A stretch of 64,000 nucleotides of DNA. Source: Elizabethkingia occulta (GTDB lineage Bacteria; Bacteroidota; Bacteroidia; Flavobacteriales; Weeksellaceae). The notes under the pieces are model-generated. The model made no database searches. It was not told the DNA's origin and saw only the letters and a list, made by a program, of their open reading frames with translations. The stretch lies in the NCBI RefSeq assembly GCF_002023715.1, contig NZ_MAHX01000018.1, positions 1 to 64,000 on the forward strand, read 5' to 3'. Below are positions 8,237-17,098 of the stretch, one piece after another (the stretch's first letter is position 1; each line of letters starts with the position of its first letter). Made by a program: the position numbers and the translations under genes.

Positions 8237-9667
8237 ATGAACAGCATTATACTAAAAAACGTGTCCGTTAAAAGGGGCAGCGACAACTTATTAAACAATA
8301 TTGACTTTACTTTAAATTCCGGAGAACATCTAGCTATAATAGGGCCTAGCGGAAGTGGAAAATCTCTTTTGGCAATGGCTTTAAAAGGGCAAATCCTACA
8401 TACCGGAACCATAGAATACAGAAAAAACAACGAACTTACAAAACCCAAAATCGCTTATATTACAAGTACATATGCATTAAAAAACAAATCCAATGTTTCT
8501 GATTTTTATTATCAACAGCGGTTCAATACTAGTGATGCAGAGGATTCAGCAACTCTTACAGATGAACTCTTGAAAAAAGGCGATACAGAATCTGTAAACA
8601 AATGGCTGGATAGATTTCAGTTAACACACAGAGCTCAGGCTCCTCTTATACAACTCTCTAACGGGGAGCTAAAAAAAATGCAGCTTATCAGCCATTTGTT
8701 AAATAATCCCGAAATCCTGATTCTGGATAAAGTTTTCACAGGACTTGATGTCCTAAGCAGAAAAGAATTACATATAATTATCAATCAGCTAGCCAGTGAA
8801 AATGTAAAAATTATCCTGATCACAGACCATCATAACATTCCGGGCTGCATTACTCATTTCGCAGAAATGTCCGACGGTGGTATTACAGAATACAACAGCA
8901 TAAATCGACTTAATTTTACTGAAACACAACAGACCGGATTCAACAAACCTCTTCCTGTTATTCAAAATCCTTCTGTTGATGCACCGCTAATTCGGATGGA
9001 AAATGTAACCATCCAGTACAATAACAATATCATTCTAAACAATATCAATTGGCAAGTAAACCCTGGTGAATGCTGGCAGATAAAAGGGCATAACGGTGCC
9101 GGAAAATCTACTTTACTCAGCCTCATTAATGGTGATAACCCACAAGCCTACTCTCAGCAGATTTATCTGTTTGGAAAAAAAAGAGGAAGTGGAGAAAGCA
9201 TTTGGGATATTAAAAAGAAAATTGGATTTGTATCACCGGAACTTTATAACTTTTTTGATCGCAATACAACTGTTGAACAAGCTATTGGATCCGGACTCTT
9301 CGACACTATTGGCCTTTTCAGAAAACTAAATGAACAACAGGCATTAAAAGTAAAAGAATGGCTCAGTTTCTTCTCTCTGGAAAGTAAAGCAACAAAATTA
9401 CTGTCTTTTTTGTCCACCGGAGAACAACGATTGGTACTGATTGCAAGAGCTCTTATAAAAGATCCGGTTATGCTTGCTTTAGACGAACCTTGCCAGGGAC
9501 TGGATGATTCTCAGATCACTACAATTACTCATCTTTTGGAACAAATCCATCGAAACAGCAATATCAGCATGCTCTTTATCAGCCATTACGATGACGAAGT
9601 ACCTTCCTGTGTAAAGCATATACTGGAACTAAATAAAGGAGTTCTCACTATTAGCGAAAGAAAATAA
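8237..9667 (+). CDS. ABC transporter-type ATPase with two fused nucleotide-binding domains (ModF/PhrA-like)
   Basis: A 476-residue protein with two ABC ATPase domains and no membrane segments. Domain 1 has Walker A GPSGSGKS (36-43), signature LSNGELKK and Walker B ILILDKVFTGLD, where the usual catalytic Glu is Lys. Domain 2 has Walker A GHNGAGKST, signature LSTGEQ and an intact Walker B ALDEPCQGLD. Two NBDs in one soluble chain fit the ModF/PhrA group, which is named after molybdate gene neighbourhoods but has unclear function. No molybdate transport genes are nearby. The asymmetric domains suggest one hydrolytic and one structural ATP site. Confidence 0.85.
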   Translation: MNSIILKNVSVKRGSDNLLNNIDFTLNSGEHLAIIGPSGSGKSLLAMALKGQILHTGTIEYRKNNELTKPKIAYITSTYALKNKSNVSDFYYQQRFNTSDAEDSATLTDELLKKGDTESVNKWLDRFQLTHRAQAPLIQLSNGELKKMQLISHLLNNPEILILDKVFTGLDVLSRKELHIIINQLASENVKIILITDHHNIPGCITHFAEMSDGGITEYNSINRLNFTETQQTGFNKPLPVIQNPSVDAPLIRMENVTIQYNNNIILNNINWQVNPGECWQIKGHNGAGKSTLLSLINGDNPQAYSQQIYLFGKKRGSGESIWDIKKKIGFVSPELYNFFDRNTTVEQAIGSGLFDTIGLFRKLNEQQALKVKEWLSFFSLESKATKLLSFLSTGEQRLVLIARALIKDPVMLALDEPCQGLDDSQITTITHLLEQIHRNSNISMLFISHYDDEVPSCVKHILELNKGVLTISERK

Positions 9668-9719
9668 AACACTGAATATCAGGCTCATTAAAAAAATACA
9701 ATTTTCTTATGTTTTTCAT

Positions 9720-9727
9720 TATATTTG
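9720..9727 (+). promoter_or_regulatory. -7 box (TAnnTTTG) of the acyl-CoA dehydrogenase gene
   Basis: TATATTTG lies 16 bp before the ATG at 9744. Confidence 0.55.
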
Positions 9728-9743
9728 AGAAAAATAGACACCT

Positions 9744-10883
9744 ATGAATTTCGAAACTTCAGAAAACCTGAAAATGATTGCTGAAACAGCACGTGATTTT
9801 GCTGAAAAAAATATTCGCCCTCACATTATGGACTGGGATGAATCTCAGCATTTTCCAAAAGACTTATTTCATCAGCTTGGTGAAATGGGCTTTATGGGAA
9901 TTGTTATCCCTGAAAAATATGGAGGTTCCGGACTTTCTTACGATGAATACGTAGCTATTGTAGACGAAATTTCTCAGGTAGATCCTTCTATAGGACTTTC
10001 TGTGGCTGCCCACAATTCACTTTGCACCAATCATATTTATGAATTTGCAAATGAGGAGCAGAAAATGAAATGGTTGCCTCAATTAGCTTCAGGAAAGGTA
10101 ATTGGCGCATGGGGACTTACTGAACATAATACCGGCTCCGACGCCGGAGGAATGTCTACCACTGCTGTAAGAGATGGTGATGACTGGATTATTAATGGTG
10201 CTAAAAACTTTATTACCCACGCTATTTCGGGCGACATTGCTGTAGTAATGACGCGTACCGGAGAAAAAGGCGCTCCTAATAATGCAACTGCTTTTGTTCT
10301 TGAAAAAGGAATGCCTGGTTTTACATCAGGAAAAAAGGAAAATAAACTGGGAATGCGTGCATCAGAAACAGCCGAATTAATCTTCGACAACGTAAGAGTA
10401 CCAGACAGCCACCGTTTAGGTGAGGTTGGTGAAGGCTTTAAGCAGGCTCTTAAAATACTAGATGGCGGAAGGATTTCTATTGCAGCCCTTAGCTTAGGTA
10501 TTGCTAAAGGTGCTTATAAAGCCGCTTTAAAATATGCTAAAGAGAGAAAGCAATTCGGTCAGGCAATTGCCGATTTCCAGGCAATAAACTTCAAACTGGC
10601 AGATATGGTTACTGAAATTGATGCATCAGAATTATTGATTCAGCGTGCTGCTTATTTGAAAAACAATAAACAAAAAATGACTCGTGAAGGAGCTATAGCT
10701 AAACTATACGCTTCTGAGGCTTGTGTAAAAATAGCAAATGAAGCTGTACAAATCTTTGGAGGTTATGGTTACACCAAAGACTTCCCTGCAGAGAAATACT
10801 ACAGAGATTCCAAGCTTTGTACAATAGGCGAAGGAACTTCTGAAATTCAGAAACTTGTTATCGGAAGAGATATTACCAGATAA
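9744..10883 (+). CDS. Acyl-CoA dehydrogenase
   Basis: A 379-residue FAD-dependent dehydrogenase introducing a trans-2,3 double bond into acyl-CoA. All three domains are present: the N-terminal helical domain, the middle beta-domain with WGLTEHNTGSDAGG and WIINGAKNFITH, and the C-terminal helical domain with RKQFGQAI, QIFGGYGYTKDFPAEKYYRD and IGEGTSEIQ. Glu363 in the last motif is the expected catalytic base of short- and medium-chain enzymes. Length is typical. It is a single gene with its own promoter box and terminator. Chain-length specificity is not readable; the overall type resembles short-chain (butyryl) or short branched-chain enzymes. Confidence 0.93.
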   Translation: MNFETSENLKMIAETARDFAEKNIRPHIMDWDESQHFPKDLFHQLGEMGFMGIVIPEKYGGSGLSYDEYVAIVDEISQVDPSIGLSVAAHNSLCTNHIYEFANEEQKMKWLPQLASGKVIGAWGLTEHNTGSDAGGMSTTAVRDGDDWIINGAKNFITHAISGDIAVVMTRTGEKGAPNNATAFVLEKGMPGFTSGKKENKLGMRASETAELIFDNVRVPDSHRLGEVGEGFKQALKILDGGRISIAALSLGIAKGAYKAALKYAKERKQFGQAIADFQAINFKLADMVTEIDASELLIQRAAYLKNNKQKMTREGAIAKLYASEACVKIANEAVQIFGGYGYTKDFPAEKYYRDSKLCTIGEGTSEIQKLVIGRDITR

Positions 10884-10889
10884 AAAATA

Positions 10890-10915
10890 AAGCCTGATTT
10901 TTTCAGGCTTTTTTA
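10890..10915 (+). terminator. Terminator of the acyl-CoA dehydrogenase gene
   Basis: An 8-bp stem (10890-10897 with 10903-10910) with a T-rich loop is followed by six T. Confidence 0.85.
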
Positions 10916-11034
10916 TTGGCCGAAAGTTTGGCACGAAATATTCTATATATAGGAAACATTTGAAGTTTGCATTGCACATCAATATATTTCAAAATTCGTA
11001 ATTCACTCTTCATACTTTAAAATAGGACATTGCT

Positions 11035-11042
11035 TATATTTG
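11035..11042 (+). promoter_or_regulatory. -7 box (TAnnTTTG) of the thioredoxin-like gene
   Basis: TATATTTG lies 20 bp before the ATG at 11063. Confidence 0.5.
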
Positions 11043-11062
11043 TTTAATAATCTATCTCACCA

Positions 11063-11599
11063 ATGAAAAAAGTATTCATAGCAACTTTGGCCTTTATGGC
11101 TTTATCTACATATTCTGTAAGCGCCCAGACAAGCGAAATCAATCAGCGTATTAAAAACGAAAGAGGCGTATTGCTCATCGGACAGCAAAATATGGAACCA
11201 TTCAACAAGAAACCATTTAAAGCATGGTATGATGAAGAATACACGCCTTATGTTGTCGACCAGCCCTCTATAAAGAAACTGGAAAAAGAAAACATATCTT
11301 CTTACGATATGACTATATTTATTGGATCATGGTGTCCGGATAGCCACCGTGAGTTTCCAAGATTTATGAAAATACTTCAGGAGTTGAAATATCCCGTAGA
11401 CAAAGTGCAGATTTTCGCACTAGACCGTCAGAAAAAAAGCCCGCATGAAGATGAGAAGCTTTACAACGTCACTCACGTTCCTACTTTTATTATAAAAAAG
11501 GATGGTAAAGAAATCGGAAGAATTACTGAAGCTCCGGAAACAGGATTTTTAGAAAAAGATTTATTGAACATTATAAACAAAGCAAAATCTTCTTCTTAA
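11063..11599 (+). CDS. Secreted thioredoxin-fold protein with a CPDS active site
   Basis: A 178-residue protein with a Sec signal peptide (cleavage near SVSAQ, residue 22). The thioredoxin fold is shown by FIGSWCPDSHREFPRF and the cis-Pro segment VPTFIIKKDGKEIGR. The active site is C-P-D-S, with Ser in place of the second Cys, so it cannot run a dithiol cycle alone and may bind a thiol partner, act as a reductant acceptor, or be non-redox. It sits in the periplasm. The DUF4230 gene follows after 37 bp and may be co-transcribed. Confidence 0.85.
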   Translation: MKKVFIATLAFMALSTYSVSAQTSEINQRIKNERGVLLIGQQNMEPFNKKPFKAWYDEEYTPYVVDQPSIKKLEKENISSYDMTIFIGSWCPDSHREFPRFMKILQELKYPVDKVQIFALDRQKKSPHEDEKLYNVTHVPTFIIKKDGKEIGRITEAPETGFLEKDLLNIINKAKSSS

Positions 11600-11636
11600 A
11601 CTTTATTTCATCAATAATCATTAAAACATTTTTTCT

Positions 11637-12245
11637 TTGAGAAAAACTCCAACTTACATAGGTATTTTAATAGGTATACTCTCTACCCTTCTTGTTGTTT
11701 CCGTATGGCGCGGTTGCAAAGAGAAAAAAGCTGAAGCCATTAACCAGGATTATTATCTGATTAGTAATCAGATAAGTAAAATGAATAAAATGGTGGTTTT
11801 AGAGCAGAATTTCTCAAGCTTTCAAACACATAAAAGTGCTGCTTTTAAATTTGGTGGCTACGACATCCTTCCTAAGGAAATGGTATTGTACACAACCGCT
11901 AAAGCGCAGGTAACCTACGACTTGAAGCAAATGAAGATAGATGTAGATACCATTAACAAAAAATTGGTTATTACAGAACTTCCAAGAGCTGAAATCAAAA
12001 TATATCCGGATGTAAAAATTCATTTTATGGATGATTATGCCATGAACAGATTCGACCAGAAAAGCATCAATGGAATTATGGAATCTGCTAAACAAAACAT
12101 GGTAAAAAGTGTTGACAAGAAGAAACTGGAACAAGAAGGACATGAACAGCTGGTAAAGAATATAAATGATATTTTTGTTTTGGCTAAAGCTCTGAACTAT
12201 AAAATAGAGGATAAAACCGGAGAACTGAAAGGAATTATTCTTTAA
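11637..12245 (+). CDS. DUF4230 domain-containing membrane-anchored protein
   Basis: A 202-residue protein starting at a TTG codon (MRKTPTY), because the only other start choice, Met45 or later, would remove the N-terminal membrane anchor (residues 6-24). Residues about 60-190 match the DUF4230 pattern: alternating strands with VTYDLKQMKIDVD and ITELPRAEIKIYPD, then a helical stretch ending with LNYKIEDKTG. Function of the family is unknown. It is the last gene before two tandem hairpins at 12250-12333. Confidence 0.8.
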   Translation: MRKTPTYIGILIGILSTLLVVSVWRGCKEKKAEAINQDYYLISNQISKMNKMVVLEQNFSSFQTHKSAAFKFGGYDILPKEMVLYTTAKAQVTYDLKQMKIDVDTINKKLVITELPRAEIKIYPDVKIHFMDDYAMNRFDQKSINGIMESAKQNMVKSVDKKKLEQEGHEQLVKNINDIFVLAKALNYKIEDKTGELKGIIL

Positions 12246-12249
12246 AATA

Positions 12250-12333
12250 CATCCTTTTCGAGGTTTAAAACCTTGAAAAGGATCTTCCTAATAAAACCTC
12301 ATAGGTCTCAAAGACCTATGAGGTTTTATTTTT
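12250..12333 (+). terminator. Two tandem hairpins terminating the thioredoxin/DUF4230 unit
   Basis: The first hairpin (12250-12282) pairs ATCCTTTTC with GAAAAGGAT around an inner AGGTTT/AAACCT palindrome. The second (12291-12308 with 12312-12329) is a perfect 18-bp stem with a 3-nt loop followed by T-rich sequence. The second alone would be a strong terminator. Confidence 0.8.
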
Positions 12334-12402
12334 AAATTCATGATAACTAATCAGATACAAATCCTGGGGAAATACAGAGAAAAAATTGCTATTGGCAGAT
12401 AT

Positions 12403-12594
12403 TATTCCTCCGGAATACCTACTTCTTGATATACCTGTTTTTTACACAGATAAATCTCCTCCGGAGCATTTTTCTGATTTCTTAGACCAGGATTTATATA
12501 AATAAAATTCATCATAATGAATGAGGAGCTCCGTCAGGAGCTTTATCTATATAGATAGATTATAATTTAGGAAAATGGCGTTCCGGAGGAACGC
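12403..12594. repeat. Array of four short CC..GG palindromes
   Basis: Four small hairpins share a design of a 4-7 bp stem ending in TCC/GGA around a 3-4 nt loop: 12403-12417 (TATTCC/GGAATA), 12456-12466 (CTCC/GGAG), 12527-12542 (AGCTCC/GGAGCT) and 12578-12594 (GCGTTCC/GGAACGC). A separate palindrome ATCTATATAGAT lies at 12545-12556. The element with CTCCTCCGGAGCATTT recurs at 42504-42520. No ORF of coding character lies in this 445-bp interval. It resembles the families of short intergenic palindromes known from other Bacteroidota genomes. Confidence 0.65.
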
Positions 12595-12627
12595 TATCTT
12601 AATATAAGGGTCTGTTAAAAGTAGAAA

Positions 12628-12651
12628 GACCCCCGAACATGTCGGAGGCCT
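12628..12651 (-). terminator. Possible terminator of the leu operon
   Basis: A GC-rich imperfect hairpin (CCTCCGA...TTCGGGG on the minus strand) is followed by TCTTTCT, 40 bp after the leuB stop. The T-run is weak. Confidence 0.45.
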
Positions 12652-12690
12652 TTCAAAAAATAAACCCTAATAATAAATCAACTTTAATAT

Positions 12691-13812
12691 TTAAACTATC
12701 GTAGATTTTCCAATTTGAATGTTTTCGTAGTTGTAATAACTACCATGCTGTGTGTTACGGATAAACTCCGCTACAAAACTTCCTACTTCTGATGTAGAAT
12801 AAGATTTTGTTGTATTGAGATCCTGGGTTACAAAACCTTCTGCTATAGCTTTTTCTACAGCTTTCTCAATTGTTCTGGCAGCAACATCCCACCCAAGGTG
12901 GTCCAGCATCATTGCTGCGCTTAAAATAGATGCTAACGGATTGGCAATTCCTTTCCCTTTAGCCTGCGGATAGGATCCGTGAATTGGTTCGAACATCGAG
13001 TTAGACTCTCCTACCGATGCGGATGGCATTAGGCCAATAGATCCACCAATAACACTTGCTTCATCCGAGATAATATCTCCGAACATATTTTCCGTCAGAA
13101 TAACGTCAAACTGTTTCGGATTCAGGATCATTTGCATTGCTGCATTGTCCACAAAAATATAATCCAAAGCAACATCTTCATACTGAGGAGCTATCTCCTG
13201 ACATACTTTACGCCACAATCTGGACGTATCCAATACATTGGCTTTATCGATTAATGTAAGCTTCTTGCGACGCTTCTGAGCTGCCTGAAATGCAAGGTGT
13301 GCAATTCTTTCAATATCTGTTCTGTTATATTGGCAAACATCATATGCATATTCACCATTCTCTTCCGTAAATTTCTCACCGAAATAGATACCACTGATCA
13401 GTTCACGATAAATTACCATATCTGTTCCGTCGATAATCTCTTTTTTCAACGGGCTGCTTTCTGCTACCTTATCAAATATTTTTACAGGTCGCAGATTAGC
13501 GAATAGTCCCAGCTCTTTTCTTAGCTTTAGTAATCCCTGCTCCGGACGTACTTTAGCTTCCGGGTTGTTATCAAAATGGGGATCACCTATTGCACCAAAC
13601 AAGACTGCATCTGAGTTTTTGCAGATATCCAGAGTTTTATCCGGTAAAGGATTTCCTGTCTGAAAAATAGCTTCAGCACCAACTATAGCCTCCTGAAACT
13701 GAAATTTGCAACCGTATACTTCAGAAACGGCATTTAATACTTTAATACTTTCATTTACTACTTCCGGTCCTATTCCGTCACCAGCAAGTACAGCAATTTT
13801 CATTTCGCTCAT
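12691..13812 (-). CDS. leuB: 3-isopropylmalate dehydrogenase
   Basis: A 373-residue NAD-dependent oxidative decarboxylase of the isocitrate/isopropylmalate dehydrogenase family, the third enzymatic step of leucine synthesis. Visible signatures are the N-terminal IAVLAGDGIGPEV, the RPVKIF region, the nucleotide/metal-binding segment ENMFGDIISDEASVIGGSIG and the C-terminal EPIHGSYPQAKGKGIANPLA. Length is typical. The start overlaps the leuD stop by one base (TAATG), implying translational coupling. It is the last gene of leuA-leuC-leuD-leuB. Confidence 0.97.
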   Translation of the reverse strand: MSEMKIAVLAGDGIGPEVVNESIKVLNAVSEVYGCKFQFQEAIVGAEAIFQTGNPLPDKTLDICKNSDAVLFGAIGDPHFDNNPEAKVRPEQGLLKLRKELGLFANLRPVKIFDKVAESSPLKKEIIDGTDMVIYRELISGIYFGEKFTEENGEYAYDVCQYNRTDIERIAHLAFQAAQKRRKKLTLIDKANVLDTSRLWRKVCQEIAPQYEDVALDYIFVDNAAMQMILNPKQFDVILTENMFGDIISDEASVIGGSIGLMPSASVGESNSMFEPIHGSYPQAKGKGIANPLASILSAAMMLDHLGWDVAARTIEKAVEKAIAEGFVTQDLNTTKSYSTSEVGSFVAEFIRNTQHGSYYNYENIQIGKSTIV

Positions 13813-14402
13813 TAGAATGTGTTTTGTAAGTTTTTTTCGAAAGCATCGATTTGAGCTCTTTTACTGATCAAGAAATCAATATCGTCATAGCCGTTCATCA
13901 AACATATCTTTTTGTAAGAGTCCAGATCGAAGCTTTCGGATTTATGGTTAAAGGTTATAGTTTGCTTCTCTACGTCCACTGAAATTTCGGTTCCAGGGTT
14001 ATTAGTTATGGTTTGTAATAATTCTTTCAGAAATTCTTCGGATACCTTTACAGGCAGCAATCCGTTATTCAGCGCATTACCTCTGAAGATATCGGCAAAA
14101 TAGCTGGATACAACTACTTTAAATCCGTATCCTGTTAGTGCCCACGCAGCATGCTCGCGGCTGCTTCCACAACCAAAATTGTTACCTGCTACCAGTATTT
14201 CTCCATAATATTTTGGATTATTAAGAACAAAATCTGTATTCGGATTATTTTCTTTATCAAATCTCCAGTCTCTGAAAACATTTTGCCCAAAACCATTCTT
14301 GTCAATACTTTTCAGGAATCTTGCAGGAATAATCTGGTCTGTATCTATATTTTCCGTTGGTAAAGGAATTGCTGTTGAAGTAATATGTGTAAGCTTCTGC
14401 AT
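13812..14402 (-). CDS. leuD: 3-isopropylmalate dehydratase, small subunit
   Basis: A 196-residue swivelling-domain subunit of isopropylmalate isomerase, working with LeuC. Signatures are STAIPLPTENIDTDQIIPARFL near the N-terminus and NFGCGSSREHAAWAL in the middle, both canonical. It starts 5 bp after the leuC stop and overlaps leuB by one base. Confidence 0.97.
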   Translation of the reverse strand: MQKLTHITSTAIPLPTENIDTDQIIPARFLKSIDKNGFGQNVFRDWRFDKENNPNTDFVLNNPKYYGEILVAGNNFGCGSSREHAAWALTGYGFKVVVSSYFADIFRGNALNNGLLPVKVSEEFLKELLQTITNNPGTEISVDVEKQTITFNHKSESFDLDSYKKICLMNGYDDIDFLISKRAQIDAFEKNLQNTF

Positions 14403-14407
14403 TTTTC

Positions 14408-15790
14408 TTAATTTTTAGAAATTAAAATTCTCCCTTCTACTGCTACCTTAGCCGCAGTTAGCGGACTCGCTAAAATAGTTCTGGCACCTTGCCCCTGTCT
14501 TCCTTCAAAGTTTCTGTTCGATGTAGAAACACAATATTCGCCTTCAGGGATTTTATCATCATTCATTGCCAGACATGCTGAGCAACCAGGCTGACGAATT
14601 TGGAAACCGGCTTCTGTAAATACCTTATCCAATCCCTCATTATAAATCTGCGTTACAACCTGTTGTGATCCCGGAACGATAAGCGCATTAATATTTTCGG
14701 CTTTTCTCTTTCCTTTAATATATTCTGCAACTGAACGGAAGTCTTCGATTCTTGCATTGGTACAGCTACCAATGAATACATAGTTTACAGGAATATCGCT
14801 GGCAGATTGCCCTGCCTGTAATCCCATATACTTTAATGCTTTTTCTTCAGATTCAGTTACAGGAGTCGGAACACTTTCATTTACTGATATTCCCATTCCC
14901 GGATTGGTTCCATAGGTAATCATTGGATGAATATCTTCTGCATTGAAATGGAATTCTTCATCAAATGCCGCTCCGTCATCGGACTTCAAGGTTTTCCAAT
15001 AGGCTACCTTCTTCTCCCATTCTTCTCCTTCAGGTGCAAACTTGCGGCCTTTTACATAAGCGAAAGTAGTTTCATCTGGTGCAATCATTCCGCCACGGGC
15101 TCCCATTTCTATACTCATGTTGCATACCGTCATACGACCTTCCATAGACATCTCCTCAAAAACATTTCCGGCATATTCACAGAAATAACCTGTTCCGGCA
15201 TCTGTTCCTATTTTAGAAATAATATACAGAATGACATCTTTTGGCTGTACATCTTTATTCAGTTTACCATTTACGGTAACACGCATAGATTTAGGTTTGT
15301 TCAGCAGCAAACATTGGCTGGCAAAAACCTGTGCTACCTGACTGGTTCCAATACCGAAAGCTATAGCTCCAAAGGCTCCATGAGTAGACGTATGGCTGTC
15401 TCCACACACAATACTCATCCCTGGCTGGGTAATTCCCAATTCAGGAGCAATAATGTGTACAATTCCCTGATATGGGTGGCCTAAACCATATAATTCTACA
15501 TTATTTTTTTTACAATTCTCTGTCAGTTGCTCTACCTGTGTTCTGGAAAGATCGTCCTTTATTGGCTGATCCTGATCCAGTGTAGGCACATTATGATCGG
15601 CAGTTGCCGTAATTTGTTTCGGACGGAATACCTGTACTCCTTTAGATTCCAACTCCGCAAAAGCCTGTGGGCTCGTTACTTCATGGATCAGGTGTCTGTC
15701 GATATAAATAATCTGAGGTCCGTCCGGCACCGTATCTACAACATGGGCATCCCAGACTTTATCGAATAATGTCTTCTTATCTGCGTTCAT
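14408..15790 (-). CDS. leuC: 3-isopropylmalate dehydratase, large subunit
   Basis: A [4Fe-4S] aconitase-family subunit that isomerises 2- to 3-isopropylmalate with LeuD. The start is set at 15790 ([18 protein letters not shown]), which matches the usual LeuC N-terminus; the frame stays open to 15814 and would add eight residues. Cluster ligands are in [12 protein letters not shown] and GCSACLAMN, with an upstream Cys in the [14 protein letters not shown] segment. The start overlaps the end of leuA by 14 bp, supporting one transcript. Confidence 0.95.
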   Translation of the reverse strand: MNADKKTLFDKVWDAHVVDTVPDGPQIIYIDRHLIHEVTSPQAFAELESKGVQVFRPKQITATADHNVPTLDQDQPIKDDLSRTQVEQLTENCKKNNVELYGLGHPYQGIVHIIAPELGITQPGMSIVCGDSHTSTHGAFGAIAFGIGTSQVAQVFASQCLLLNKPKSMRVTVNGKLNKDVQPKDVILYIISKIGTDAGTGYFCEYAGNVFEEMSMEGRMTVCNMSIEMGARGGMIAPDETTFAYVKGRKFAPEGEEWEKKVAYWKTLKSDDGAAFDEEFHFNAEDIHPMITYGTNPGMGISVNESVPTPVTESEEKALKYMGLQAGQSASDIPVNYVFIGSCTNARIEDFRSVAEYIKGKRKAENINALIVPGSQQVVTQIYNEGLDKVFTEAGFQIRQPGCSACLAMNDDKIPEGEYCVSTSNRNFEGRQGQGARTILASPLTAAKVAVEGRILISKN

Positions 15791-16952
15791 AATTGGCACT
15801 TTGGCTATATACATTCATTATAACATTCAAATCTTCATCATTTACTTCTTTCTTGCTGTCGGCTACTTTTAAGAATTCAGAGTATAAAACATCCAATTCG
15901 TTTTTAGTAATATCAAAACCAATATTTTTATATCTGTAAGCTAATGCTGAACGTCCGCTTCTGGCTGTAAGAATAATTGATGATTCAGTTACCCCAACAT
16001 CTTCCGGATTAATAATCTCGTATGTTTCACGGTTTTTAATCACACCATCCTGGTGAATCCCGGAACTATGCGCAAAGGCATTGGCACCAACAATAGCTTT
16101 ATTAGGCTGTACAACCATCCCCATCATATCCGAAGTCAACTGACTAAGTTCGGTTAGCATTCTGGAATTAATATCTGTAGCTAAATGAAGGTCTCTATGT
16201 TGTTGCAAAATCATTACCACTTCTTCAAGAGCAGTATTGCCGGCTCTTTCCCCTATTCCATTGATCGTACATTCAATTTGTCTTGCTCCGTTTATTGCTC
16301 CGGCTATAGAATTAGCTGTAGCCAGTCCAAGATCATTGTGACAGTGGCAAGAGATAATTACATTATCAATACCCTTTACATTTTCTTTCAGGTATTTTAT
16401 TTTAGCTCCATATTCCTCTGGCAAACAATATCCGGTAGTATCCGGAATATTCAGTACCGTAGCTCCGGCTTTAATTACCGCTTCACATACACGTGCTAAA
16501 TGAGCATTATCTGTTCTTCCGGCATCTTCCGCAAAGAATTCTACATCTTCAACAAAGCTTTTAGCAAAGCTTACAGCTCCTACAGCACGCTCGATAGCCT
16601 GCTCCAATGTAATATTGAATTTATATTTAAGATGGGATTCGGAAACTCCTATACCTGTATGAATCCTTGGTCTTTTAGCAAATTTCAGTGCCTGAGCAGC
16701 AGATTCTATATCTTTTTTATGAGCACGGGAAAGTGCACATACTTTAGCATTTCTTACTAACTTTGCAATCTCGGTTACAGAATGAAAATCACCGGGACTG
16801 GAAATAGGAAAACCTGCTTCGATAATATCTACACCGAGCTCATCGAGTTTTTCTGCGATAACTAACTTTTGTTCTACATTCAATTTACAACCCGGGACTT
16901 GTTCCCCATCACGTAAGGTAGTGTCAAAAATTTCAATCTTCTCGGCTTTCAT
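15777..16952 (-). CDS. leuA: 2-isopropylmalate synthase, short form without the C-terminal regulatory domain
   Basis: A 391-residue Claisen-condensing enzyme joining acetyl-CoA and 2-oxoisovalerate, the first step of leucine synthesis. The TIM-barrel motifs are present: [13 protein letters not shown] at residues about 10-22 and [11 protein letters not shown] near residue 205, with the metal-binding HCH. Classical LeuA is about 510-520 residues with a C-terminal leucine-binding dimer domain; here the chain stops after the linker subdomains, so that domain is absent. A related homocitrate or methylmalate synthase is the alternative, but linkage to leuCDB argues for LeuA. It is the first gene of the operon, with TACTTTTG upstream. 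Confidence 0.93.
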   Translation of the reverse strand: MKAEKIEIFDTTLRDGEQVPGCKLNVEQKLVIAEKLDELGVDIIEAGFPISSPGDFHSVTEIAKLVRNAKVCALSRAHKKDIESAAQALKFAKRPRIHTGIGVSESHLKYKFNITLEQAIERAVGAVSFAKSFVEDVEFFAEDAGRTDNAHLARVCEAVIKAGATVLNIPDTTGYCLPEEYGAKIKYLKENVKGIDNVIISCHCHNDLGLATANSIAGAINGARQIECTINGIGERAGNTALEEVVMILQQHRDLHLATDINSRMLTELSQLTSDMMGMVVQPNKAIVGANAFAHSSGIHQDGVIKNRETYEIINPEDVGVTESSIILTARSGRSALAYRYKNIGFDITKNELDVLYSEFLKVADSKKEVNDEDLNVIMNVYSQSANYERR

Positions 16953-16977
16953 AATGAAGTTTTAATTAATTTTGACT

Positions 16978-16985
16978 CAAAAGTA
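16978..16985 (-). promoter_or_regulatory. -7 box (TAnnTTTG) of the leu operon
   Basis: TACTTTTG on the minus strand lies 25 bp upstream of the leuA ATG. No leader peptide rich in Leu codons was seen in the short leader. Confidence 0.5.
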
Positions 16986-17098
16986 GATGAATTCACTATT
17001 ACCGGTTTTTCAGATTCGCTAAAAACTACAATATCCATTTCATTGAAAACTTTTTATAAAAAACTGATTATCAAATAAATAAACTTTCATTTTTTACA

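Noticed and set aside
9096-9329. A 77-codon overlapping plus-strand ORF within the ABC ATPase gene.
   Set aside because: It is a shifted frame over the Walker A region of the second domain, with no support of its own.
12545-12556. ATCTATATAGAT palindrome as an operator.
   Set aside because: It is AT-only apart from two pairs and lies far from any start; chance is likely in such AT-rich DNA.
12403-12594. The palindrome array as a CRISPR.
   Set aside because: The units differ in sequence, spacing is irregular and no cas genes are near.
12980-12995. GGTTCGAA sequence resembling a tRNA T-arm.
   Set aside because: It lies inside leuB coding sequence and has no acceptor or anticodon stem around it.
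14927-15484. A 185-codon plus-strand ORF opposite leuC.
   Set aside because: leuC is certain on the other strand; the plus-frame protein is Cys/His/Phe-rich in a way typical of antisense frames.
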